A stretch of 26,134 nucleotides of DNA from Promethearchaeota archaeon (GTDB lineage: Archaea; Asgardarchaeota; Lokiarchaeia; Sigynarchaeales; SOKP01): positions 1 to 26,134 of the forward strand of contig JAUWBH010000073.1 of assembly GCA_030605085.1 (NCBI GenBank), read 5' to 3'. Shown in pieces: positions 15,093 to 23,664 of the stretch; the stretch's first letter is position 1; each line of letters starts with the position of its first letter. The translations under genes were made by a program, and so were the position numbers. Under the pieces are notes generated by a model. The model was not told the DNA's origin, ran no database searches, and was given only the letters and a program-made list of their open reading frames with translations.

Positions 15093-15716
15093 ATGAATAA
15101 AATTAAAGAGCAAATAATTTCTATGTTAATTGAGCATTCTCGTGTTATTTACTCAGTAATTAGCGACATGGGCGTCTTTTATACATATTGGGCAGAAAAT
15201 AACGAGGAGAGTCTTCAGAATAAGAAGAATAAAATGATATTAACCGAAGAAGATGGAGATGCCATTAAAATTCAGCTTATTAAAAAATTTGCCGAAGTTG
15301 GAGCCCAAGGATTTGGTGATTACATTGCGTTAATTCTAAGATTGGATAATGTAATAAATTCCGCACTAGAATTTGTTGACATCTTAACTTATATAGATTA
15401 TAAAATAAGTGATAAGATAAAAAAACAATATCATAATTTACTTAACGATATAATTAAAATGGCGGACATTCTAAAAAAAGCAATCAAAAATATGCGAGAT
15501 AATCCTCAAGAAGCATTTGACAACACTACTTCTATACACGAGATAGAAAACGAAATTGATTTGGTCTTCCGTAGATTCTTATCCGATTTATACAATGACC
15601 AAGAATTAGATATTCGAATACTTTTAAGGATTCGAGATAGCATTATGGTCTTAGAAGAACTTGCCGATCGAATTCACGATGTGGCTGATCTGATTAGAGT
15701 TTTGCTCTATCAATAA
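15093..15716 (+). CDS. DUF47 / PhoU-like protein
   Basis: A 207-residue all-helical protein of the DUF47 (PhoU-related) family. Typical are the N-terminal helix with IISMLIEHSRVIY, the FVDILTYIDYKIS helix, the SIHEIENEIDLVFRRFL helix and the closing RIRDSIMVLEELADRIHDVADLI, where paired acidic residues bind metal in PhoU proteins. Family members often accompany PiT-type phosphate permeases and modulate them, but none is seen here. I chose ATG 15093 rather than TTG 15084 because TTTGAT lies at a suitable distance upstream. The gene stands alone. Confidence 0.8.
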   Translation: MNKIKEQIISMLIEHSRVIYSVISDMGVFYTYWAENNEESLQNKKNKMILTEEDGDAIKIQLIKKFAEVGAQGFGDYIALILRLDNVINSALEFVDILTYIDYKISDKIKKQYHNLLNDIIKMADILKKAIKNMRDNPQEAFDNTTSIHEIENEIDLVFRRFLSDLYNDQELDIRILLRIRDSIMVLEELADRIHDVADLIRVLLYQ

Positions 15717-15764
15717 ATTGCTTCTTTTTCTTAGATACTATTTATAAATAGCTAAAATTAATGT

Positions 15765-16373
15765 TTATGGTTTAAACCATTCGAAAAAATAATAAGTTGC
15801 AGTTAAAGGATTTGCAATTACAAACTTTTTCCTAACTGAGGTTGCCAAACGCCCAGCTCTAACCATATCCGTTGCAGTTATTTTCGAATCGTGAGGTAAT
15901 ACATGCACAATAAATGGGGAATGCTCTAATCCGGGACCTTTTCGGTATACAACGAAATCCGCCCCAAATTTAAGACCTGGTCTTGGTATATAACCTTTTT
16001 CTCTTAAATCTTTATAAATAATATATTTTTCCTCAAATTTATGGTGGATTTTTTCACCTATTTCATAAAGTTCTTCTGCACTCAAGTATTTATTCGTTTT
16101 AACATCAAATATGGTGATTTCCTTCCGTTCTAATAAGTAGTAGGCTTCTATAATCGATAATTCTGATGGCTTTGAAAAATACTCTAATCGTGGCTTATTA
16201 ATCCCGAGGGGCGAGCCAAAAAATCCCTTTTTTACGTATAGATATGATGCATAAAGAGGATTAAAAACAATTATTCTTGAATTAAGAAATTTAGCAGGAA
16301 TCCTTTTAGGGATATCTTTTTCTTCGTCAATATCGTCGAGCGATATTTGACTATCCATCTCTTTACTCATCAT
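15765..16373 (-). CDS. endA: tRNA-splicing endonuclease EndA
   Basis: A 202-residue archaeal tRNA intron endonuclease. The C-terminal catalytic domain has YKDLREKGYIPRPGLKFGAD, then VVYRKGPGLEHSPFIVHV and SVRKKFVIA. The expected catalytic triad is Tyr143, His151 and Lys182. The length fits a single catalytic-type subunit (homotetramer or heterotetramer) rather than a fused dimer. Residues 1-20 are acidic and extra to the fold; MM at the start leaves the true start one codon uncertain. It is transcribed away from the MEMO gene across a short gap. Confidence 0.92.
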   Translation of the reverse strand: MMSKEMDSQISLDDIDEEKDIPKRIPAKFLNSRIIVFNPLYASYLYVKKGFFGSPLGINKPRLEYFSKPSELSIIEAYYLLERKEITIFDVKTNKYLSAEELYEIGEKIHHKFEEKYIIYKDLREKGYIPRPGLKFGADFVVYRKGPGLEHSPFIVHVLPHDSKITATDMVRAGRLATSVRKKFVIANPLTATYYFFEWFKP

Positions 16374-16497
16374 TTAGAATTATTTACAATAATTTATTAA
16401 ATCTACCAAATTTTTTACAATTTGATTAATTATTTAAATTTCGAAATTAATACTTTAAATAGAGAGATCTTAAAAGTATCGGTGTTGAGTAAAGACG
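16374..16497. promoter_or_regulatory. Divergent promoter region of endA and MEMO
   Basis: A 124-bp AT-rich gap. ACTTTAAATAGAG at about 16452-16464 is a good TATA box for the plus-strand gene, about 35 nt before the proposed start. TTAATTATTTAAAT at 16426-16439 could serve either strand. Confidence 0.4.
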
Positions 16498-17394
16498 ATA
16501 GTAAGAAATGCAGCCGTTGCTGGAAGCTTTTACCCCCGTAATAAATCAGATCTAATTAGAATTTTGAAAAACTCTTTTGAGGATCAAGATTTTGGACCTG
16601 GCGAGAATGTCCATACTTTAAATGTTGAAAGAGCTACAATAGGAGGAATATCTCCTCATGCTGGTTATATTTATTCCGGATGCGCGTCTGCTTTTACGTT
16701 TTTAAATTTGTTCAAAGAAAAAATTCCTGATACCGTCATAATATTAGGTACCGATCATGTTGGATACGGAAAAGTAGCCTTAATGGAAGAAGGAAAGTGG
16801 GAAACCCCATTAGGGGATTTAGAAATTGACTCCGAATTATCTAATTCGATATTGAAGATCAGCAAAAGAATAATAGGAGATGATTCAGCATTTTTAGGAT
16901 TTCCATTTGGAAGAGAACATAATATTGAAGTTCAATTACCATTTATTAAATATTGTGCTAATAATAAGGAGGTAAAGATTGTACCAATAAAAATCTCAAT
17001 AAAAAACTATAACATTCTGGAAGAGATATCCACCGATATATCAAGTGCAATTAAATCTTTTAACAAGGATATTGTAATTGTTGCATCTTCAGACATGACT
17101 CATAAACAACCAAGAAATATATTAAATCCAAAGAAAGATTTGGATGATATGCGTAAAATGGACAACGCTGTTATTGAAGCATTTGAGGAATTTGATCCGC
17201 AAAAAACTCTAAAAGTAGCGCTAAACACTTCTGTCTGCGGACCACAAACTATTACTACCTTGATGTTAACATGTAAAAAATTAAACGGTACTAAATGTAA
17301 AGGTCTTAAATATTATATGAGTTATGAAAAAGGCGGAGGATCTGGACCCTGTGAATATTCAGTAGGATACTTCTCGGGAATTATTATAAAGTGA
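16498..17394 (+). CDS. MEMO-family protein (AmmeMemoRadiSam system protein B)
   Basis: Belongs to the MEMO1 family, related to class III nonheme iron dioxygenases. Motifs in order are AVAGSFYP, ISPHAGYIYSG, GTDHVG, GREHNIEVQLPFI, SSDMTH and CGPQTI, with the His, His and Cys that hold metal in the family. The conserved N-terminus VRNAAVAGSFYPRN lies upstream of the first standard start codon (TTG 16564). The frame is open only from 16489, and the codons there are GTA, AAG, ACG, ATA. I therefore place the start at ATA 16498, which gives 298 residues. A lost base is the alternative. Archaeal relatives accompany AMMECR1 and a radical-SAM protein, which are not in this window; the reaction is unknown. 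Confidence 0.85.
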   Translation: MVRNAAVAGSFYPRNKSDLIRILKNSFEDQDFGPGENVHTLNVERATIGGISPHAGYIYSGCASAFTFLNLFKEKIPDTVIILGTDHVGYGKVALMEEGKWETPLGDLEIDSELSNSILKISKRIIGDDSAFLGFPFGREHNIEVQLPFIKYCANNKEVKIVPIKISIKNYNILEEISTDISSAIKSFNKDIVIVASSDMTHKQPRNILNPKKDLDDMRKMDNAVIEAFEEFDPQKTLKVALNTSVCGPQTITTLMLTCKKLNGTKCKGLKYYMSYEKGGGSGPCEYSVGYFSGIIIK

Positions 17395-17435
17395 ATAAAT
17401 TATAATTTAATATAAAAATAAAATAATAAAAACAA

Positions 17436-18791
17436 ATGAGAAAAATGGCGGAAGAAAAAAAAGATGAAGATTTTATTAGTATGTTAAGAAAGATGAAATC
17501 TGACACGAAAAAACCCTCAGCAATTGCAGAAACTTTAGAAAAACTTGAAGAAATGGAAAAAAAAGTACAGTCTTTAGAAAAAGAAAAAGATGAATTGAAG
17601 CAAAAAGTTAAATCACTAACATTAAAATTGACTCTAAGTGAGCCTTCAAGCACCATGACTCAACAAGCATCTCAATCGGATTCGCAAATAAATCGCGCTT
17701 TGGTTGAAGATTTACAGTCTAATTTATTAAAAAAGAAAGCTCAAATTCAAGATTTGGATAAAAAAATCACTTATCTCAATTCTAAAGCTGAAGAATTAAC
17801 CGCAGAAAACGAAACCTTAAAAATTAAACAAAAAGAAGCGGATTCCGTAGAAAAAAAGCGTAAAACTCAACCAGCATCCCCTTCTGATTCTGCTATTATG
17901 GATAAAGCATTAGTTGATAATTTAGCATCAGAATTAACGAAAAAAAAAGCTCACATTTTGGATTTCGAGAGACAAATTAAGACTCTTAATTCTAAAGTTG
18001 AAGAATTAAGCGAAGAAAACGAAGCTTTTAGATTAAAACTAAAAGCCGCGGTTTCAGTAGAGCAAAAACCTTCAGTTGCACAAAAACCTGAAATCCAACC
18101 TTCTGGACTCCCAACTGATTCTCCTGAACTAACTGCTATAAATAAAGCATTATTTGATAATTTAAAATCAGAATTATCAAAAAAGAATGTTCAAATTTCA
18201 ATGCTCAATTCTAAAGTTGAAAATTTAATCAAAGAAAACGAATCTTTGAATGAACAATTAATCAAAAAAATGAAGGTGGCTCCAGTAGATTATGTGATCC
18301 CCATTCAAAAACCAACACCAAAAGAGCCAGAACCAACTCAAGCTTCAACGAAAACTTTAGAACTCTTAATTCAAGACCTTCAAACGGATCTAAATAAGTA
18401 TAAGAAAATCGTTGAAAAATTAAAACAAGAGAACATAAAACTTAAAGCAAACCAAAGGGCTGGAGGTGAATCTAAAGTAACGGAAACCCTTAATACCGAA
18501 AACGCTAAACTTAAGGAAGAAATTTCAAAATTAAAAAAAATCGTGGAAAAGCGAACATCAAAACCTTTTCTTGATGCCCAAAATAAGATAAAAGAACTTC
18601 AAGAGAATTTAGAAGAAAAAGATAAAGAGATATTAGAGTTAAAAGCTTCCAGTCCCATTGAAGGAGCAACTCCAAGCGGAGGTCCTATGTCAGGTTTAAT
18701 TGATGATTTGCAAAATAGAATTAATAAGTTAAAATTAGCGCTAAGCGAAAAGAATAAAGAAATTGAAGAGTTGAAATCGCAACTTAGTTAA
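17436..18791 (+). CDS. Long coiled-coil protein with five diverged repeats
   Basis: A 451-residue, Lys/Glu-rich protein that is almost entirely coiled coil. Five units share the pattern L-x-x-L...K..I..L..K...L..EN..L: around residues 88 (LVEDLQSNLLKKKAQI), 163 (LVDNLASELTKKKAHI), 240 (LFDNLKSELSKKNVQI), 315 (LIQDLQTDLNKYKKIV) and 425 (LIDDLQNRINKLKLAL). Between them are Ser/Pro/Gln-rich linkers such as PASPSDSA and PSGLPTDSPE. No motor, ATPase or membrane segment is seen. A scaffold or cytoskeletal-like role is a guess. ATG start; the internal ATG five codons on is an alternative. It follows the MEMO gene by 41 nt and may be co-transcribed. Confidence 0.8.
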   Translation: MRKMAEEKKDEDFISMLRKMKSDTKKPSAIAETLEKLEEMEKKVQSLEKEKDELKQKVKSLTLKLTLSEPSSTMTQQASQSDSQINRALVEDLQSNLLKKKAQIQDLDKKITYLNSKAEELTAENETLKIKQKEADSVEKKRKTQPASPSDSAIMDKALVDNLASELTKKKAHILDFERQIKTLNSKVEELSEENEAFRLKLKAAVSVEQKPSVAQKPEIQPSGLPTDSPELTAINKALFDNLKSELSKKNVQISMLNSKVENLIKENESLNEQLIKKMKVAPVDYVIPIQKPTPKEPEPTQASTKTLELLIQDLQTDLNKYKKIVEKLKQENIKLKANQRAGGESKVTETLNTENAKLKEEISKLKKIVEKRTSKPFLDAQNKIKELQENLEEKDKEILELKASSPIEGATPSGGPMSGLIDDLQNRINKLKLALSEKNKEIEELKSQLS

Positions 18792-18969
18792 AAATAACTT
18801 AATTATTCTTATATCATTAAGAAAAACGCACAAGAAAAATCATACAATGAACAAGCGTTTTCCGCAATTTTTAAAATAATTTTTAACTAATATTTAGTGG
18901 ATGATTTTTATACTTAAAAATACCTTCTTATATAAAAAAATAAAATATTTTAAAAATTATTTAAATTAG

Positions 18970-19947
18970 ATGAGTTTTCAAAAAAAAAATTTGCCTTCGA
19001 TTTTTTTTATTGGACACTTCGCAATCGACACTATAATTAGGTTTCAGATTGAAAATGAACCAACTGTAGGTGGAAGCGTTTCTTTTGGCTCATTATCTTT
19101 AAGAACTTATACCAAAAATGTTAAAATTAGTGTAATTTCTAATTTGGGTAGTTTAAATTTCGATAAAGCCTTTTTAGATTCATTAAAAGATAAGAATATT
19201 GATTTAAAGGGTCTAAAATGGACTGAAACACATAATACAAATTTTGTGATAGATTACTTCAATCACTCAAGAACTTTAACTCTCAAATCAAGAAGTCCTG
19301 ATCTTAAATTTGAGGACATACCAAAAGAATTTCTCAATAATCCCCCTGATATAATTGTATTAGTCCCATTATGTAACGAGATTTCTTACGATTATGTGTC
19401 TGCTATAGTAGAACACTTCCCTGATGCTTATATCGGAATAGACTTGCAAGGGTTCGTCAGAAAGATTACAAATGGTACCGTTTCGGTGGTTCGTGATGAA
19501 AAAATTATATCTAACATGGAGAGAATAATAAATTTAATTGGTGATAAGCTTGTATTGAAAGGTTCTGAAGAAGAAGTGAAGATATTATCTGGTAAAGAAG
19601 TCATATACGAAGCTATGTATCATTTTAATTATTTAAAGTTTAAAGGGATTTTTATTATGACTTTAGGAGAAGCGGGGTCATTAATTGTAAAACAAGGGCA
19701 AAAAATGCTAAAGATTCCGGCATTTAGATCTAAAGGTGTTGTTGACGAGACTGGTGCTGGTGATGTTTATCTTGCAATCTTTTTATATGAGTTTGTAAAA
19801 TCTGATAAATCTTGGGAATCTATCGAAAACGCAGCGCTTTTTGCCTCCGCTGCAGCCTCGTTTAATGTAGAAAAAACGGGACCTGACGGATTTGAAATAA
19901 AAAAAAATGTTTTAGAAAGAATAATCAGTAAAAATTATATTGATTAG
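18970..19947 (+). CDS. PfkB-family carbohydrate/nucleoside kinase
   Basis: A 325-residue ribokinase-fold kinase. The N-terminal GGSVSFGSLSLRTY (Gly34-Gly35) and the C-terminal signature DETGAGDVYLAIFLYE (catalytic Asp265, anion hole GAGD) are clear. IMTLGEAGSLIV precedes them, as in the family. Substrates of PfkB kinases range from ribose and fructose-6-phosphate to nucleosides and cannot be deduced here; the N-terminal lid region is short. ATG start after a long AT stretch; alone in its unit apart from the membrane gene 50 nt downstream. Confidence 0.88.
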   Translation: MSFQKKNLPSIFFIGHFAIDTIIRFQIENEPTVGGSVSFGSLSLRTYTKNVKISVISNLGSLNFDKAFLDSLKDKNIDLKGLKWTETHNTNFVIDYFNHSRTLTLKSRSPDLKFEDIPKEFLNNPPDIIVLVPLCNEISYDYVSAIVEHFPDAYIGIDLQGFVRKITNGTVSVVRDEKIISNMERIINLIGDKLVLKGSEEEVKILSGKEVIYEAMYHFNYLKFKGIFIMTLGEAGSLIVKQGQKMLKIPAFRSKGVVDETGAGDVYLAIFLYEFVKSDKSWESIENAALFASAAASFNVEKTGPDGFEIKKNVLERIISKNYID

Positions 19948-19997
19948 TTTGGTGACTTTTAATTCATATCAATAGTCATTTCGCAATTGGAGTTAGT

Positions 19998-20549
19998 GTG
20001 GCGTCTATTTCTCACTACTTTTTTAATTTTTCTCTGTATGAATTTATGTTGATTGTTTTTTGCTCATTTGTCGTAGATTTTGATGTATTTTTTTCTAAAT
20101 ATGCTAAAAATCACAACCATCGGATGCTAATCACTCATAGTATAATTCCAAGTATAATCTTATTTGTTTTAGGGATAATTTTTTGGCATATTTTGATTTT
20201 TTGTAGTATTGCGTATTTTATCCATGTGTTTGTTGATACTTTTGATTGGGGTACTAATTTTTTTTATTTTCAGCAAAAAGTGTTTGGTCTTAAGTTTTTA
20301 ATATCTAAAGAAGAATTCGAAAATATTTATGATTATTTGAGTAAATATAAGAATCCCGCGTCGTTTTTTGATTTTAAATATTACAACAATAAGATTTGTT
20401 TGATAATTGAAGCTTTGCTTTTTGTTTTAATGATAGTATTTACAGGAATTTTCGCCATTGAATTTATTTTTATAGTTTTATTGTATTTTTTTTTTTTAGG
20501 CTTTCATTTATCCCGACACTTCCATTTAAAAAATGTGGAATCTCAGTAA
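19998..20549 (+). CDS. YdjM-like (DUF457) metal-dependent membrane protein
   Basis: A 183-residue protein with four to five membrane segments. The YdjM/DUF457 signature is seen as VVDFDVFF followed by NHRMLITHSI and then HVFVDTFDWG, giving the conserved Asp and His residues of the presumed metal site. The first standard start is GTG 19998, but the frame is open upstream and reads HINSHFAIGVSVA, similar to the conserved N-terminal H-x-x-x-G. A GGTGA ribosome site sits 6 nt before ATT 19962, so an ATT start is possible. Biochemical role is unknown in the family. It follows the PfkB kinase on the same strand. Confidence 0.7.
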   Translation: MASISHYFFNFSLYEFMLIVFCSFVVDFDVFFSKYAKNHNHRMLITHSIIPSIILFVLGIIFWHILIFCSIAYFIHVFVDTFDWGTNFFYFQQKVFGLKFLISKEEFENIYDYLSKYKNPASFFDFKYYNNKICLIIEALLFVLMIVFTGIFAIEFIFIVLLYFFFLGFHLSRHFHLKNVESQ

Positions 20550-20674
20550 TCTTTATTTTTCCTTTAGACATTAACCACTTAATCAAATTTTATAAAATAT
20601 ATAGATTAGATTTAAGAATTTAATTTAATTTTTTATTGAAAAAAAATCTACTTATATTAAAAAGTGAAAATTAT

Positions 20675-21112
20675 ATGTCAAAAGAAATGAAAACTAAAGT
20701 TGGTTTAAGCTTAGAAAATGGAATGTTATTCAAATGTGATCTCGGAGAAATGAAGGTAAAAGATTGCTATATTGACGATGAACATCACGAGGAAGTGGAT
20801 ATGTTGGGGCCAAATCCCTCAAGAATGTTAGGATTGGCCGTAATAGGTTGTTTAAGTGCTAGTTTCATATTTTGTCTAAAAAAAAGAAATTTTAATGTTG
20901 ATAATTTAAAAGCTGAAGCTGAAATTACCATCGCGAGGAATGAAAAGGGATTCTGGAGAGTAAAAAAAATAGATGTAACTATAGCACCGAAAATTGCCGA
21001 TCTTGACGCCAGAAAACGCTCAGACATATGTAAAAAGATGTTTGAACAATATTGTATAGTTACTCAGGCTGTACGGGAAGGCATAAATGTAGAAGTAACT
21101 CTTGATTATTAA
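20675..21112 (+). CDS. OsmC/YhfA-like protein
   Basis: A 145-residue OsmC-fold protein. Strands at the N-terminus (TKVGLSLENGMLFKCDLG) are followed by GPNPSRMLGLAVIGCLSASF, the central helix with its Cys, and by the C-terminal MFEQYCIVTQAVREGINVEV, with the second Cys typical of the family. These two cysteines act as a peroxide-reducing pair in OsmC/Ohr; here this is plausible but not proven. I chose ATG 20675 (AGTGA upstream) over the earlier TTG at 20636, which would add 13 residues not expected in the family. Confidence 0.8.
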   Translation: MSKEMKTKVGLSLENGMLFKCDLGEMKVKDCYIDDEHHEEVDMLGPNPSRMLGLAVIGCLSASFIFCLKKRNFNVDNLKAEAEITIARNEKGFWRVKKIDVTIAPKIADLDARKRSDICKKMFEQYCIVTQAVREGINVEVTLDY

Positions 21113-21250
21113 CATAACAACAATAATAAAAAAATCCCAAATAATTATAATTCTTCTATAATATGTGAGTGGCATTATATCTTAAATTGGTTAACTAAGG
21201 AGGACGAGAATTGAGATTATATTTCTTTAGATACATAAATATTTTAATAT

Positions 21251-22246
21251 TTAATCTCTAATACCGTCTTCAGTTATCGAAAAGATAGCGTCTTCCTCAG
21301 GTAGATGAGGCGCATCAACCACTTTGGCAACTCTTTGTTCCCCCTTACCTTTTCGCAAATATATTCTAATCGTAGAGCCGTGAGCGATGATGTGACCACC
21401 AGTGTGAGTTATGGGATTGCCGTAGAAGACATCCGGTTTGGCAGAGACTTGATTCGTAAAAATTACTGCGAGTTCATCATATGTATCTGTTAATCTTAAT
21501 AAATCGTGAATGTGGGTATTTAATATCTGCTGTCTGGAAGCGAGCGTTCCTCTCCCTATATATTCGCTACGAAAATGAGTAATAATGGAGTCAACTACAA
21601 CCAATTTAATGTTTTTATCGTCTATAATTTTAGGTGCTTCTTTTACCAAGAGAATTTGATGATCGCTATTATAAGCCCTTCCAATAGTAATATTTTTTAA
21701 GATTTTATTTTTCCAATCTAAATTTTTAGCCTCTGACATTTGTATTATTCTCTCAGGTCTAAATGTTCCTTCAGAATCAATATATAAGGCAGCACCTTCA
21801 AGACCTCCTTCTTCATAGGACAATTGGACATTGACACATGATTGATGAGCTATTTGAATTTTTCCAGTTCTATATTCTCCAAAAAGTTCTGTAACGGCTC
21901 CTGTCTCAAATCCTCCTCCAAGTAATTCGTCTAAATGTTCGCTCCCTGTCGTTAACTTTCTCAAAGTCTTTCTTTTTTCCCATATTTTATCAGCCGATTT
22001 AAATCCCATTTTTTCTACATCTTGAGCCGCCTTAACTATTTTTAGAGTTGTTTTTTCACCGATTCCTGCTTCTTCTATTTTTGATAAAGGAATCATCGCT
22101 AGAGCCCTAATTGAAACGATTCCGGCGTCTTGTAACTTCTTTATGGTTGCGTCCCCTATTCCTGGTAAGTCCTTTAAAGTTAATGTTGTTTTAGAATCTA
22201 AGTCCTCGTTTTCGTTATTATCAGATTGAACTTTTTTTTTTGCCAT
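21251..22246 (-). CDS. radA: RadA recombinase with altered Walker A motif
   Basis: A 331-residue archaeal RadA/Rad51-family recombinase. Residues 22-80 form the helix-hairpin-helix domain (LPGIGDATIKKL), FKSA at 82-85 is the polymerisation motif, and DSEGTFRPERI, VVVDSIITHFRSEY, NQVSAKPDVFYG and THTGGHI follow as expected. Walker A reads GEYRTGKIQ: Gly123 to Lys129 are present, but residue 130 is Ile, whereas the family has Thr or Ser, which coordinates Mg. The codon is ATT. The other parts look conserved, so it may have changed ATP binding or be a paralog. It lies 122 nt downstream of a membrane-protein gene on the same strand. Confidence 0.93.
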   Translation of the reverse strand: MAKKKVQSDNNENEDLDSKTTLTLKDLPGIGDATIKKLQDAGIVSIRALAMIPLSKIEEAGIGEKTTLKIVKAAQDVEKMGFKSADKIWEKRKTLRKLTTGSEHLDELLGGGFETGAVTELFGEYRTGKIQIAHQSCVNVQLSYEEGGLEGAALYIDSEGTFRPERIIQMSEAKNLDWKNKILKNITIGRAYNSDHQILLVKEAPKIIDDKNIKLVVVDSIITHFRSEYIGRGTLASRQQILNTHIHDLLRLTDTYDELAVIFTNQVSAKPDVFYGNPITHTGGHIIAHGSTIRIYLRKGKGEQRVAKVVDAPHLPEEDAIFSITEDGIRD

Positions 22247-22368
22247 AATAACATCTCTTTTTTTAATATTTTTTAAGATTTAGGTATATTAACCAATAAT
22301 TGTATGGAAAGATAAAAATAAAAAATTTAAGGACAGAATAAAAAAATAAAAGAAATTGAATTTTAAAT

Positions 22369-23034
22369 TTATTTCTCTTTTGTTAATAGTAATAGTACAA
22401 TTAACAAAAGCACTGCGAATAGTAAAGTTAAAGGCCAGCCAATCCCGCCAAGCCAAACATATCCCAACCAAAGGAATGGAAGTATAAATATAAGATCTAT
22501 TACAATTAACGCTATTAAAGATATGTGTTCTTCGCTATATTTTAAATCAAGTAACATAGGAAGGATTACCAATATAACCATAACTGTCGCCGCAATTCTA
22601 AAGCCTAAGAGAATGCTCAGATTCGGATATATTACGCTATTATCTGGTCCGTAGACATTAGGGAAGTAAAAGAACCACAGTTTAAATGTGTTAATTTGCA
22701 TAAGCGGATTCATTGCTGGTAAAGTACCCGTAAGAATTAACTGTATAACAATCCCCATTAAAAGAAATAGAAATATGTCGTCGTATTCCTTATCTCTACG
22801 ATAAACCAATAGGAAATCACGAATGAGGCAGATGTCCCAAAGGATAAATAGGACCATATAACTACCCAATACATCGTATCCGTAATACCAGAGAATGTTT
22901 ATAGGGATGACTGCGACAATGTAGCTGAGGTAACCCCACCGCTCTCTTTTCCGGAAAAAATCATAAAACAAGAAGATTCCGAACACAATGAAGAAAGTTA
23001 CTAAAACAATTATTCCACCAACATCAATATTCAT
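22369..23034 (-). CDS. Multi-pass membrane protein of unknown function
   Basis: A 221-residue protein with about seven hydrophobic segments: near residues 5-25, 35-55, 60-72, 84-105, 140-160, 170-190 and 195-218. Loops carry RKRERWG and YRRDKEYDD, putting basic residues on the inside. No enzymatic motif is recognised; the WYYGYD and FPNVYGPDN loops are distinctive. It resembles the membrane protein at 11797-12525 only in overall topology. ATG start. It lies upstream of radA on the same strand, with a 122-nt gap, so co-transcription is possible but uncertain. Confidence 0.75.
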   Translation of the reverse strand: MNIDVGGIIVLVTFFIVFGIFLFYDFFRKRERWGYLSYIVAVIPINILWYYGYDVLGSYMVLFILWDICLIRDFLLVYRRDKEYDDIFLFLLMGIVIQLILTGTLPAMNPLMQINTFKLWFFYFPNVYGPDNSVIYPNLSILLGFRIAATVMVILVILPMLLDLKYSEEHISLIALIVIDLIFILPFLWLGYVWLGGIGWPLTLLFAVLLLIVLLLLTKEK

Positions 23035-23062
23035 GATAGACCATCTTTTAATTTTTTTATAA

Positions 23063-23154
23063 AATATTATTATTATTATTATTATTAAACATCATAGTTT
23101 TAAAAATTTTTAATTCTTTAACGATTAAATAATATTAGATTTTTTTTTTTTTTT
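23063..23154. repeat. Short tandem ATT repeat and long T run
   Basis: ATT repeats about seven times between roughly 23065 and 23087, and 15 consecutive Ts occupy 23140-23154. Both lie upstream of the membrane gene and in the gap 23035-23664. These are slippage-prone tracts; the T run could also end transcription on the plus strand. Confidence 0.6.
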
Positions 23155-23315
23155 AAATTAATTTTCATAAATGAAATATTATAGTCAAAAAAATCAATAA
23201 TATAGTCAATAACATTTATACCAAATATTATCAAATAATAGTATTTTTGTAATTATTTCGAAAAGACTACTGTAAATTAGAAACTCTCTACACTATAGAC
23301 GCTTAAATGCTTTAA

Positions 23316-23435
23316 CTCAATATTAACATATTGAGGAGTTCCCTCAATAGTAGAAAAATTTTCTCGTATCGAGAATGGGAGAGCATAACTGAGAGCCCGT
23401 CTGGAGCAGTTCTGGGTGACGCCCTTTCGGAGTAG
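23316..23435 (+). pseudogene. Relic of a TnpB C-terminus
   Basis: An open frame of 39 codons preceded by an in-frame stop. It starts LNINILRSSLNS, like the NINILR helix after the RuvC-III motif of TnpB, and ends SYREWE then SGAVLGDALSE and TAG at 23433-23435. No upstream RuvC or zinc-ribbon coding is present, so the rest of the gene is gone. It differs in sequence from the intact TnpB at 12636-13892, so it comes from another element family. It overlaps the repeat at 23391-23568. Confidence 0.65.
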
Positions 23436-23568
23436 AAACGCATTCCCAAATTCCGCACGGTTGATGGGATAGAGGCGTTCGGACTAATGCCGCAAATAAT
23501 ACAGCAAAACATCGTTGATAATATTGTTTGAAATAATTTGAATACCATTTTATTCATTTTAATAGTCT
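23391..23568 (+). repeat. IS200/IS605-type right end with omega-RNA-like sequence, copy 2
   Basis: Matches 1-179 closely and stops at the same base (AATAGTCT). Carries the same hairpin, TGAATA-CCATTT-TATTCA at 23539-23556, 12 nt from the end. Because the tnpB body is missing, this is a solo right end. If transcribed it could yield an omega-RNA whose guide would begin at 23569 (TCCTTCCATGTTTTC). The rest of the gap 23035-23664 is AT-rich with no further gene seen. Confidence 0.65.
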
Positions 23569-23664
23569 TCCTTCCATGTTTTCAATTATTTCTTATCAAG
23601 TTTTTATATCTCTTTTAATTTTGTTTAAAACGGCTCTACATATCAAATGTCGAATAAATTAATT

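Noticed and set aside
21196..21262. Strong AAGGAGGAC ribosome-site-like sequence followed by TTG and a 17-codon frame
   Set aside because: The frame is very short, has no recognisable product and runs into the end of radA on the other strand.
23312..23557. 81-codon open frame on the minus strand across the solo IS605 end
   Set aside because: The opposite strand carries the TnpB C-terminal motif and omega-RNA-like structure; this frame is most likely its antisense shadow.
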